A stretch of DNA of 64,000 bases from Streptomyces sp. CC208A (GTDB lineage Bacteria > Actinomycetota > Actinomycetes > Streptomycetales > Streptomycetaceae): the NCBI RefSeq assembly GCF_030010625.1, contig NZ_JASCXN010000007.1, forward strand, positions 154,641-218,640, given 5' to 3'. Position 1 is the first letter of the stretch, and every line of letters begins with the position of its first letter. A program made the translations under genes and the position numbers. Under the pieces are notes generated by a model that had not been told where the DNA came from, did not search any database, and worked only from the letters and a program-made list of their open reading frames with translations. This document shows, piece after piece, positions 24,543 to 31,898 of this stretch.

Positions 24543-25319
24543 CTACCGCGCGCCCGCCTCCCAGTGGCGCTGGAGCTTGTTCATGCCGCCGATCCAGCGC
24601 TCGGGGTCGTCCGCGCGGTTGCGGTAGTAGTCGGCGACCTCGGGGTGCGGGAGGACGAGGAAGCGGTCGGCGGCGATGGCGTCGAGGAGGGCGTCGGCGA
24701 CGGTCTCGGGCTCGACGGCGGTGGGGACGAGGACGAGGTCGCCGGCCGAGCCGGTGGCGGCGAGCATGTCGGTGCGGACGCCCTGCGGGCAGATGGCGTG
24801 GACCTTCAGGCCGCGGTGGCGGTAGGTGAGGGAGAGCCATTCGGCGAAGGCGTAGGCGCCGTGCTTGGAGACGCTGTACGGGGCCGCGCCGATCATGGTG
24901 AGCAGGCCGGCGGCGGAGACGGTGGAGACGAAGCGCCCGGTGCCGCGCTCCAGCCAGTCGGGGAGCAGGGCGCGGGCCGCGCGGACGTGGGCCATGACGT
25001 TGACGTCCCAGGCGGCGGCCCAGACGGCCTCGTCGGCGAAGGCGTCGCCGGCGGAGGCGAGTCCGGCGTTGGCGCACCAGATGTCGACGGTGCCGCCGAG
25101 GGCGTCGCGGGCCTCGTCGACGATCGCGGAGGCGTCGCCGGGGACGGCGGTGCCGCCGAGCTCGTCCGCGACGGCCTTGGCGCGGACCGGGTCGAGGTCG
25201 TTGACGACGACCCGGGCGCCCTCGGCGGCGAAGCGCCGGGCGAGGGCGGCGCCGATGCCGCCGCCCGCTCCGGTGACGACGACGCCGGCGCCCCGGACCT
25301 CGTGCGTGCCCGCGTTCAT
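24543..25319 (-). CDS. Short-chain dehydrogenase/reductase
   Basis: A 258-residue Rossmann enzyme. The cofactor motif TGAGGGIG is at 16-23, NAG at about 84-86, and the catalytic Ser135, Tyr148 and Lys152 lie in VSTVSAAG and APYSVSKHG. Asp41 after the second strand (VVNDLDP) indicates NAD preference. GGAGGG precedes the ATG. With the kinase and acyl-CoA dehydrogenase next door it could oxidise or reduce a hydroxyacyl/ketoacyl intermediate. Confidence 0.87.
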   Translation of the reverse strand: MNAGTHEVRGAGVVVTGAGGGIGAALARRFAAEGARVVVNDLDPVRAKAVADELGGTAVPGDASAIVDEARDALGGTVDIWCANAGLASAGDAFADEAVWAAAWDVNVMAHVRAARALLPDWLERGTGRFVSTVSAAGLLTMIGAAPYSVSKHGAYAFAEWLSLTYRHRGLKVHAICPQGVRTDMLAATGSAGDLVLVPTAVEPETVADALLDAIAADRFLVLPHPEVADYYRNRADDPERWIGGMNKLQRHWEAGAR

Positions 25320-25368
25320 GGACCCTCCAGCTGGTTCGGCTCGGCTCACGGTCTGACAGCGGGCAGAC

Positions 25369-25382
25369 TAACCGGTCGGTAT
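25369..25382. promoter_or_regulatory. Second TetR-type operator copy
   Basis: Read on the minus strand this is ATACCGACCGGTTAGT, nearly identical to the site at 21533-21550 (ATACCGACTGGTCGGT). It lies 50 bases upstream of the SDR start. Confidence 0.6.
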
Positions 25383-25474
25383 GGACGGGTGGAAGACCGT
25401 GAGGACGCGCCGGGGGCTTCCGCACGCCTCGTTCCCCCGGGTCGTCAGGAGCGCTAGCCTGCGTGGCCGTGTCA

Positions 25475-25548
25475 CGCATGAGGCGGATGAGCGCATGAGG
25501 CGGGTGGACGCATGAGGCGGGTGGATGCATGAGGCCGGTGGACGCATG
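25475..25548 (+). repeat. Five tandem 17-bp start-codon units
   Basis: ATG codons at 25478, 25495, 25512, 25529 and 25546 recur every 17 bases within near-identical units (GCATGAGGCGGGTGGAC). Each of the first four opens a six-codon reading frame (Met-Arg-Arg/Pro-x-x-Ala) whose TGA lies inside the ATGA of the next. The fifth ATG starts the NamZ-like protein. Confidence 0.85.
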
Positions 25549-26799
25549 AGGCCGGTGGAGCTGTCGCGTCGGGGTCTGCTGGCCGCCGGAGGGGCGCTGG
25601 CCGTGACGGCCGCCCCTGCCGCGGCCTCGGGCGGCCCGGAGCGGGCGCACGCGCGCGTACGGACCGGTTTCGAGCGCCTCGCGGCGGACGGGTACGCCCT
25701 GCTGGCCGGCGAACGGGTCGGCGTGGTCACCAACCCGACCGGTGTCACACCGGACGCCCGGCACCTGGTGGACGTCATGCACGCCGACGAACGGGTGGAC
25801 CTGGTGGCCGTGTTCGGCCCCGAGCACGGCTTCCGGGGCACCGCGCAGGCGGGCGGCTCGGAGGGCCGGCATGACGACCCCGCCACCGGTCTCCCGGTGT
25901 ACGACACGTATCTGAAGAGCGGGCAGGCGCTCGCGGACGTCTTCACGGCCTCCGGCGTCGACACCGTCGTCTTCGACATCCAGGACGTGGGCGCCCGCTT
26001 CTACACCTACATCTGGACGCTGTACGACTGCATGGCGGCGGCGGAGCTGGCCGGGAAGCGGTTCGTGGTCCTGGACCGCCCGAACCCGGTGAGCGGCCGG
26101 GAGGCCCTCGGCCCCGTCCTCGACCGGGCCTTCGCCACCTTCGTCGGCCGCGAGCCGATCGCGCAGGCGCACGGGATGACGGTGGCGGAGCTGGCCCTGC
26201 TCTTCAACGCCGAGTTCCTGGCCCGGCCGGTGGAGCTGGAGACGGTACGGATGACGGGGTGGCGGCGCGCGGACCTCTTCGACGCCACGGGGCTGCCCTG
26301 GGTGCCGCCGAGCCCGAACGTGCCGACCCCCGACACCGCCCTCGTCTACTCCGGCACCTGCCTCTTCGAGGGCACCAACCTCTCCGAGGGCCGGGGCACC
26401 ACCCGCCCCTTCGAACTCCTCGGGGCGGAGGGGATCGACCGCCGCTGGGCGGAGGCGGCGAACGCCCTGGAGCTGCCCGGGGTCCGCTTCCGCGAGGCGT
26501 ACTTCGCCCCCGTCTTCTCCAAGTTCCAGGGCCGTACGGTCGGCGGCGTCCAGCTGCACGTCCACGACCGCGTGGCCTTCGACCCGGTCCGCACCGGCAT
26601 CGCCCTCCTGGTCACCGCCCGCCGCTCCTGGTCCGGCTTCGCCTGGCGCCCCGACCACTGGATCGACAAGCTCACCGGCTCGACCCGTGTCCGCACCCTG
26701 ATCGACGCCGGCGCGGACACCGACGAGGTCACGGGCGCGTGGGCCGAGGACCTGGCGGCCTTCCGGGCGGTGCGGCGGGAGCATCTGCTGTACCGGTGA
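25546..26799 (+). CDS. Tat-exported exo-beta-N-acetylmuramidase (NamZ/DUF1343)
   Basis: A 417-residue secreted hydrolase. The N-terminus MRPVELSRRGLLAAGGALAVTAAPAAAS is a twin-arginine signal. The DUF1343 core follows: GVVTNPTGV, FGPEHGFRGTAQAG, VFDIQDVGARFYTYIWT, LDRPNPVSG, PWVPPSPNVPT and GTCLFEGTNLSEGRGTTRPF. NamZ of Bacillus releases MurNAc from the non-reducing end of peptidoglycan fragments, so this one probably serves wall turnover or scavenging outside the membrane. The start at 25546 was preferred because it opens the Tat signal directly; an upstream ATG (25525) adds only repeat-encoded residues. Confidence 0.88.
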   Translation: MRPVELSRRGLLAAGGALAVTAAPAAASGGPERAHARVRTGFERLAADGYALLAGERVGVVTNPTGVTPDARHLVDVMHADERVDLVAVFGPEHGFRGTAQAGGSEGRHDDPATGLPVYDTYLKSGQALADVFTASGVDTVVFDIQDVGARFYTYIWTLYDCMAAAELAGKRFVVLDRPNPVSGREALGPVLDRAFATFVGREPIAQAHGMTVAELALLFNAEFLARPVELETVRMTGWRRADLFDATGLPWVPPSPNVPTPDTALVYSGTCLFEGTNLSEGRGTTRPFELLGAEGIDRRWAEAANALELPGVRFREAYFAPVFSKFQGRTVGGVQLHVHDRVAFDPVRTGIALLVTARRSWSGFAWRPDHWIDKLTGSTRVRTLIDAGADTDEVTGAWAEDLAAFRAVRREHLLYR

Positions 26800-26924
26800 G
26801 AGCCGGGGCCTGCCGGTGAGGTCCTCCGTCGAGGTCTGAGAGCGGCCGGATCCGGGCATGCTGCCCGGGGGTTGCGGGACGCGGACCCCGGGGCGCTTCC
26901 TCGACGGGGAGGGACGGGCGGGCC

Positions 26925-28166
26925 GTGAGCGGGATGAGTGTGGAGCCGTACCGGGAGATCGTCTTCGACAAGGACGGGGACGGCCCGGCCGGGCAGGCGG
27001 CCGGGCTGGTCGCCCTGGCGCGGCGGGGGGTGACGGACCTGGTGGTGTTCGCGCACGGCTGGAACAACTCGCCGTCCGGGGCCACCCGGTGGTACTCGGA
27101 CTTCTTCGCGCCCTTCCCGGGGCTGCTCGCACCGGGGGTGGAGGCGGGGTACGCGGGCGTGATCTGGCCCTCGATGATGTTCACGGACGAGCCGGTGCCG
27201 GACTTCCGGGCGCTGGTGACGACGCTGCCGGAGAAGGAGCGGACGCTCGTCCGGCTCACCGAGCTGCTGGTGCTCGCACCGCCGGAGGAGCCGGCGTTCC
27301 GGGAGTTCGGGGCGCTGCTGCGGGAGTTGGCGGACGTGGGCGGCGAAGGTCTCGCCGCGGCCGGCGGCGTGCCGGAGTTCCTGGTGGCGGATCCGGTGGA
27401 GGTCTGCGCCGCGTTCACCGAGGCACTGGAGGCGGAGGCGCAGGAGGCCGGGGCGCAGGAGGCCGGGGCGCCGGTGCCGGAGGCGGCCTTCGGGGACGGG
27501 CTCGGGCGGCTCTGGAAGGGCGGCCGGGAGGCGATGCGGCAGGCGACGTACTACGTGATGAAGCGGCGGGCGGGGCAGGTGGGCGAGCGGGGGCTCGGGC
27601 CGCTGCTCGCGGAGGTGGCGCGGGCCGCGCCGGGGCTGCGGGTGCACCTGGTGGGGCACAGCATGGGCGCCCGGCTCGTCGCGTACGCGCTGCGCGGCCT
27701 GCCGGGGGCGCACCGGCCGGTCCGTTCGCTGACGCTGCTCCAGGGCGCCTTCTCGCACTACGCGTTCGCGGCCCGGCTGCCGCACGACCCGGCCCGCTCG
27801 GGGGCGCTCAGGGACATGCAGCTGCGGGTGCGGGGGCCGGTGGTGGCCTGCCACTCGCACCACGACACCGCCCTCGGGGTCATGTACCCGCTGGCCTCCC
27901 GGGCGGCGCGGGACTCGGCGTCCCTGGCGGGGCCGCTGGGGCGGCTGGCGGCGCGCGACCCGCGGTGGGGGGCGATCGGCTGGGACGGCGTCCAGGGCGT
28001 GCCGGGGGCGGCGCGGCGGACGCTGGCGGCGGTGCTGCGGGACGGTGTTCCGGCCTCGGGCTGTGTGAGCGTGGACGCGGCGGAGGCGGTCCGCTCGCAC
28101 AGCGACGTCCGGCGGCCCGAGCTGGCCCGGGTGGTGGTCTCGGCGGCCCGGATCGGCCGCCGGTAA
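26925..28166 (+). CDS. Alpha/beta-hydrolase fold protein
   Basis: A 413-residue protein. The oxyanion-type motif HGWNNS is at 44-49 and the nucleophile elbow GHSMG at 244-248 (Ser246), with VVACHSHHDTALGVMYPL later providing a candidate acid/His region. The large insertion at 120-210 contains a short EAQEAGAQEAGA duplication. There is no signal peptide. GTG 26925 was taken; an ATG nine bases downstream is an alternative. Streptomyces carry related serine esterase-like proteins without known substrate. A strong hairpin follows. Confidence 0.75.
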   Translation: MSGMSVEPYREIVFDKDGDGPAGQAAGLVALARRGVTDLVVFAHGWNNSPSGATRWYSDFFAPFPGLLAPGVEAGYAGVIWPSMMFTDEPVPDFRALVTTLPEKERTLVRLTELLVLAPPEEPAFREFGALLRELADVGGEGLAAAGGVPEFLVADPVEVCAAFTEALEAEAQEAGAQEAGAPVPEAAFGDGLGRLWKGGREAMRQATYYVMKRRAGQVGERGLGPLLAEVARAAPGLRVHLVGHSMGARLVAYALRGLPGAHRPVRSLTLLQGAFSHYAFAARLPHDPARSGALRDMQLRVRGPVVACHSHHDTALGVMYPLASRAARDSASLAGPLGRLAARDPRWGAIGWDGVQGVPGAARRTLAAVLRDGVPASGCVSVDAAEAVRSHSDVRRPELARVVVSAARIGRR

Positions 28167-28180
28167 CGCACGGCCGGAGT

Positions 28181-28204
28181 GGCGTCTTCTCGCCAGAAGA
28201 CGCC
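28181..28204 (+). terminator. Hairpin after the alpha/beta hydrolase gene
   Basis: Perfect 10-bp arms GGCGTCTTCT/AGAAGACGCC with a 4-base loop, 15 bases beyond the stop. Confidence 0.85.
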
Positions 28205-28306
28205 CGTTCCGGCTCCGGGCGGAACACGGCGGCGGCGCCGTTCGTCCCTCTGGTAACCGCGGATGCGCGAAGGACCGCGAAGGACCAGCGACGGAGGTGG
28301 CGAGCG

Positions 28307-28918
28307 ATGGCCGGTTTCCGGAGTCTCGCGAGACAGGTGCGCGATCAGGGCTGTGACACGGCGCTGCGCAGATACTCGCTGCGCAAGTGCCTGGAGCGGT
28401 TCGCTCCTTACGGGCACCGGGCGACCTGGGACCATCTGTGCCGCAGGCACGGGTTCGGTCCCGACGACCGGGAGCTCGATCCGGCGCGCCTGGTGGCCGC
28501 CCTGGAGGAGCTGGAGGAGGCGCGGGCGGTCTGGCTCGCGTACGAGAGGGAGTTCGCCGCCCGGCGCCGGCGCGAGAAGCACGGCGGGCTGCGGAGACTG
28601 GGGGCGACGGACGACTGGCACCGGGACGTGTGGGGCGGCAACGGCGTGGTGCGGTGCGGCGATCCGGCCGTCCACCCGGCGGAGCCGCTGCCCGAGGTGA
28701 TACGGCGCCTTGTGACGGCGCTGGAGGACGGTCCGGGCGAGGCGTGCCCGGTGTGCAAGGGGGCGGAGCTCGTGTGGGGCGGCGCCCCGGGGGACGAGCC
28801 GTGGTACGGACCGGTGTGCGCGAACTGCGGGGTCGAGGTGCCCCCGGCGGTCCTCACGCCGGGGGCGCTGGCCCGGGCCCGGGAGAGGCACAGCCGCCCG
28901 CTGGCCCCCGCGGCGTGA
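28307..28918 (+). CDS. Hypothetical protein with C-terminal zinc ribbon
   Basis: A 203-residue protein I do not recognise. The first 100 residues are helical and rich in Arg and Glu (ALEELEEARAVWLAYEREFAARRRREKHGG). Near the end come two CxxC pairs, C147/C150 and C171/C174 (ACPVCKG and VCANCGV), a likely zinc ribbon. The ATG follows GGAGGTGG. Its stop overlaps the GTG of the BKACE-like gene (GTGA), so the two are co-translated. Confidence 0.7.
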   Translation: MAGFRSLARQVRDQGCDTALRRYSLRKCLERFAPYGHRATWDHLCRRHGFGPDDRELDPARLVAALEELEEARAVWLAYEREFAARRRREKHGGLRRLGATDDWHRDVWGGNGVVRCGDPAVHPAEPLPEVIRRLVTALEDGPGEACPVCKGAELVWGGAPGDEPWYGPVCANCGVEVPPAVLTPGALARARERHSRPLAPAA

Positions 28919-29637
28919 CCCGGCCGGGGGCGCCGCTGCTCCAGGCCGCGCTGAACGGCACCTGGGACGCGGAGGAGTCGGCGGCGGTGCCGCGCGACCC
29001 GGCGGGGCTCGCCGCGGCCGCGGCGGACGCGGTGGCGGCGGGGGCGCGCGAGGTGCGGATCCGCCCCAGGACACCCTGCGGCGGGGGCTCGCTGTCGCCC
29101 CGGGTGGTGGGGCCCGCGCTGACGGCCGTACGCGGCCTGGTCGGCGTACCGGTGTCGGTGGCGGCCGACGCGTGGGCGGAGCCCGATCCGGAGCGCAGGG
29201 TCGCGCGGATCCGGTCCTGGGAGCTCCTTCCGGAGCTGGCGTGGGTGGCCTGGCACGAGCCGGGCGCCGAGGAGACGGCGGAGGCGCTGCTGGCGGCCGG
29301 GGTGGCCGTGGAGGCGGGGCTGCGGGCCGGCACGGCCGGACCGGCGCTCTTCGCCCGCTCCCCCTTGGCGGACCGGGTGCGGCGGATCGCGGCGGAGGTG
29401 CCGGAGACGGCCGCGGCGGAGGCCGAGCCGTGGGCGCGGGCGCTGCCGGGCGGTCCCGGCGGGGCGCCGGTCCTGCTGTGCGGGACCGGCGCGGCGGCCT
29501 GGCCCGTGGCGCGGCTGGCCCGGCGGCTCGGTCTGGCCGGGCGGATCGGCCTGGAGGACACCCTGTTCCTGCCGGACGGCCGCCGCGCCCGCTCCACGGC
29601 GGAGCAGGTGCGGGCGGCACTCCTTGACGGGCCCTAG
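28915..29637 (+). CDS. BKACE-like (DUF849) protein lacking metal ligands
   Basis: A 240-residue protein of the beta-keto acid cleavage enzyme family, which condenses or cleaves beta-keto acids with acetyl-CoA. Family signals are LLQAALNGTW at the start, DPAGLAAAAADAVAAGAREV and the C-terminal GRIGLEDTLFLPDGRRARSTAEQV. It is shorter than typical members (about 270-310 residues). Where the family has the zinc-binding HIH/HVR motif it reads VRIRPRT (residues 47-53), so the metal site looks lost. GTG start, four-base overlap with the zinc-ribbon gene. The cleavage activity is therefore doubtful. Confidence 0.72.
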   Translation: MTRPGAPLLQAALNGTWDAEESAAVPRDPAGLAAAAADAVAAGAREVRIRPRTPCGGGSLSPRVVGPALTAVRGLVGVPVSVAADAWAEPDPERRVARIRSWELLPELAWVAWHEPGAEETAEALLAAGVAVEAGLRAGTAGPALFARSPLADRVRRIAAEVPETAAAEAEPWARALPGGPGGAPVLLCGTGAAAWPVARLARRLGLAGRIGLEDTLFLPDGRRARSTAEQVRAALLDGP

Positions 29638-29718
29638 GAGGGCCGGACGGGCCGGGGAAAGCGGACAGGGCCGGGGAGCCCAGGGCGCGGGACGGGGCCC
29701 GGGGAGGGCGGACGGTTC

Positions 29719-30195
29719 CTAGGAGGCGCCCTGGTTCTCCTTGCGCAGCGGGAGGAGGCGGGAGCCGGCCATGCTCTCGCCGATGACGTCGTCGGGGTTG
29801 GACAGGACGCAGGTCTCCAGGGAGAGGCAGCCGCAGCCGATGCAGTCCGTCAGGTGGTCGCGGAGCCGGCCGAGCTGCTTGATGCGGTCGTCGAGCTCGG
29901 TGCGCCAGGCGGCGGAGAGCCGGGACCAGTCCTCGCGGGTCGGGGTGCGCTCCTCCGGAAGCGCGGAGAGGGCCTCGCGGATGGTGGCGAGGGGGATGCC
30001 GACGCGCTGGGCGGCGCGGATGAAGGCGACCCGCCGCAGGGCGTCACGCCCGTACCGGCGCTGGTTGCCGGCGGTGCGGCGGCTGCTGATGAGCCCCTTG
30101 GCCTCGTAGAAGTGGAGGGCGGAGACGGCGGCGCCGCTGCGGGCGGAGAGCTGGCCGACGGTGAGTTCGTGGATCTTCTCTGGAATCTGCGGCAC
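29719..30195 (-). CDS. soxR: Redox-sensing activator SoxR
   Basis: A 158-residue MerR-family regulator. The helix-turn-helix [42 protein letters not shown] is followed by a dimer helix and a [2Fe-2S] cluster site with cysteines at 118, 121, 123 and 129 ([12 protein letters not shown]). In Streptomyces, SoxR responds to redox-active compounds such as actinorhodin rather than superoxide and controls a small set of oxidoreductases and exporters. GTG 30195 matches the known N-terminus; GAGGG abuts it, an awkward spacing. It diverges from maoC at 30302. Confidence 0.93.
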   Translation of the reverse strand: MPQIPEKIHELTVGQLSARSGAAVSALHFYEAKGLISSRRTAGNQRRYGRDALRRVAFIRAAQRVGIPLATIREALSALPEERTPTREDWSRLSAAWRTELDDRIKQLGRLRDHLTDCIGCGCLSLETCVLSNPDDVIGESMAGSRLLPLRKENQGAS

Positions 30196-30217
30196 CCCTC
30201 GAACCCTAACTGGTCCG

Positions 30218-30258
30218 TTGACAGCGCGACCCTCACCCCACATGCTGAGCAAGCGCTT
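30218..30258 (+). promoter_or_regulatory. maoC promoter with TetR-type operator
   Basis: TTGACA at 30218-30223 and a weak -10 (CATGCT, 30241-30246) are 17 bases apart. The motif GCTGAGCAAGCGCTT (30244-30258) covers the -10 and start area. The identical 15 bases occur at 31485-31499 before the TetR gene at 30806-31438. Confidence 0.6.
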
Positions 30259-30301
30259 GGACACAAACCGTTCGGTATGCCGTAGAGAAGGGACCAGGGA
30301 C

Positions 30302-30763
30302 ATGGCCGAGCCGAGGATCTTCACCTCCGCAGAGGAACTGCGCGCGGGGGTCGGCGAGCAGCTGGGGCACAGCGACTGGCTGGAGATCGACCAGAAGAGG
30401 ATCGACCTCTTCGCCGAGGCCACCGGCGACCACCAGTGGATCCACGTGGACCCCGAGCGTGCCGCCTCGGGCCCCTTCGGCTCGACGATCGCCCACGGCT
30501 ATCTGACCCTCTCCCTGCTGCCGCTGTTCGTGCCGCAGGTGCTGCGGGTCGAGGGCATGAAGATGGGTCTCAACTACGGCACGGAGAAGGTGCGCTTCCC
30601 CGCGCCGGTGCCGGTCGGCTCGCGGCTGCGGGCCACGGCGGTGCTGACGAAGGTGGAGGAGGCCGGCGGCGGGGTGCAGGTCACCGCGAAGGTGACCGTG
30701 GAGCGCGAGGGCGGCGACAAGCCGGTGTGCGTCGCGGAGTCGGTCTCGCGCTACTACTTCTGA
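30302..30763 (+). CDS. MaoC family dehydratase
   Basis: A 153-residue hot-dog-fold enoyl-CoA hydratase-like protein. The catalytic motif appears as [38 protein letters not shown] (Asp in TGDHQWIH, His in IHVD). Such proteins hydrate 2-enoyl-CoA in beta-oxidation or in natural product pathways. The TetR box upstream and the second TetR gene downstream suggest it is repressed until an acyl-CoA signal appears. Its last bases share a short repeat with the end of the convergent TetR gene. Confidence 0.9.
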   Translation: MAEPRIFTSAEELRAGVGEQLGHSDWLEIDQKRIDLFAEATGDHQWIHVDPERAASGPFGSTIAHGYLTLSLLPLFVPQVLRVEGMKMGLNYGTEKVRFPAPVPVGSRLRATAVLTKVEEAGGGVQVTAKVTVEREGGDKPVCVAESVSRYYF

Positions 30764-30805
30764 GCACTGCCCCCGGGCACTACTTCTGGGCACCGCCTCC
30801 GTGCG

Positions 30806-31438
30806 CTACTTCTGGGCCCGGTGTCCCACCATGCGGAGCACGAGGTCGGCGTAGAGCGCGCCGACCCCGTCGGGCGTCCGGCGGCCCCGGGGATTGAACC
30901 AGCGGGCCACGTCGATGCAGAGGGAGAGCACGGCGACGGTGGTGCCCGGCGGGTCCTCCACGGCGAACTCGCCGGTCGCCACGCCCTCCTCGATGATCCG
31001 GCGCACGGTGGCGTCGGTCTCGCGGCGCAGTTCCACGATCTCGGTGCGGTGCTCGGGGCCGAGCGCGTCCAGCTCGTACTGGACGACCCGGGCGGTGGTG
31101 TGGTGCTCGGCGTGCCAGCGGACGAAGGAGCGCACGGCGTCGGCGAGCCGGTCGGCGGCGGAGCCCTCACGGGTCTCGGCGGCCCGGAGGATCTCCAGGG
31201 CCTTGTCGTGGCCGATGCGGCTGATCCGGTGGAGCAGCTCCTCCTTGGTCTTGTAGTGGATGTAGAGCGCGGCCGGACTCATCCCGGCGCGGCCGGCGAT
31301 GTCGCGGGTGGTGGTGGCGTGGTAGCCGCGTTCGGCGAAGGCCTCGACGGCCGCGACCAGCAGCCTCCGGGCGGCCTCGGGCGTGACCTCACCCCAGGGC
31401 ACGTCCTCGCCGCCGGGCGTCTGCTCCGCCGTGCTCAT
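30806..31438 (-). CDS. TetR family repressor of maoC and itself
   Basis: A 210-residue regulator with the TetR helix-turn-helix ARRLLVAAVEAFAERGYHATTTRDIAGRAGMSPAALYIHYKTKEELL. The C-terminal domain is of the type found in acyl-CoA-responsive repressors. GAGGAG precedes the ATG at 31438. The same 15-base motif upstream of its own gene and in the maoC promoter makes auto-repression and maoC control very likely. Confidence 0.88.
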   Translation of the reverse strand: MSTAEQTPGGEDVPWGEVTPEAARRLLVAAVEAFAERGYHATTTRDIAGRAGMSPAALYIHYKTKEELLHRISRIGHDKALEILRAAETREGSAADRLADAVRSFVRWHAEHHTTARVVQYELDALGPEHRTEIVELRRETDATVRRIIEEGVATGEFAVEDPPGTTVAVLSLCIDVARWFNPRGRRTPDGVGALYADLVLRMVGHRAQK

Positions 31439-31484
31439 CCCACACTCCTCCTCGGACCGGTCGGGACGAACACCATACAACGAA

Positions 31485-31499
31485 GCTGAGCAAGCGCTT
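31485..31499 (-). promoter_or_regulatory. Operator of the TetR gene, copy of the maoC box
   Basis: GCTGAGCAAGCGCTT, identical to 30244-30258. The core AAGCGCTT is self-complementary. It lies 47 bases upstream of the TetR start. Confidence 0.65.
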
Positions 31500-31533
31500 A
31501 GAGCTTCTGTCGGACCCAGGGCCTCCGCCGGGC

Positions 31534-31824
31534 TCAGAGCTTCTGCTGGAAGGGGTCGTGCTCGGCGAGGAGCTTCTCCAGGCGCGCCTGGTCCACCCGG
31601 CTGACGATCCGCTCCGACTCCTGCCGGTCGCGGACCACCTTGGCGAGGGTGAAGGCGGAGGTGGTGAGGTAGAGGACGGAGACCGCGAGGAAGGCGCGCA
31701 CCCAGGCGCTCGCCTCCAGCTGGTAGATCCCGATGCCGACGGCGGCGAGGGCGACCGCGAAGGAGGCGACGGCCTGCGCGTGGTAGGCGCTGGTGTTCTG
31801 CTGCTTGACCTGTGACTCGCTCAT
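31534..31824 (-). CDS. YiaA/YiaB family inner membrane protein
   Basis: A 96-residue protein with two hydrophobic helices (SFAVALAAVGIGIYQL and WVRAFLAVSVLYLTTSAFTLAK), the YiaA/YiaB signature, and a charged C-terminal coiled tail (DRQESERIVSRVDQARLEKLLAE). The function of the family is unknown. It lies between the acyl-CoA dehydrogenase and the TetR gene on the same strand but about 75 bases from the former, so cotranscription is possible. Confidence 0.8.
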   Translation of the reverse strand: MSESQVKQQNTSAYHAQAVASFAVALAAVGIGIYQLEASAWVRAFLAVSVLYLTTSAFTLAKVVRDRQESERIVSRVDQARLEKLLAEHDPFQQKL

Positions 31825-31898
31825 GCGGAAAAGCATCGGGTGGATGTGGCCGACGCCACATCCGCCCGGATACTCAGAAAACGCCTGGGGCGCGGAAC

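Noticed and set aside
25525..25545. Earlier ATG (25525) as the start of the NamZ-like protein
   Set aside because: It would add seven residues encoded by the repeat before the Tat signal; the start at 25546 gives a normal twin-arginine leader.
30196..30301. SoxR box next to soxR
   Set aside because: No CCTCAAG-type palindrome found in the divergent region; SoxR probably acts elsewhere.
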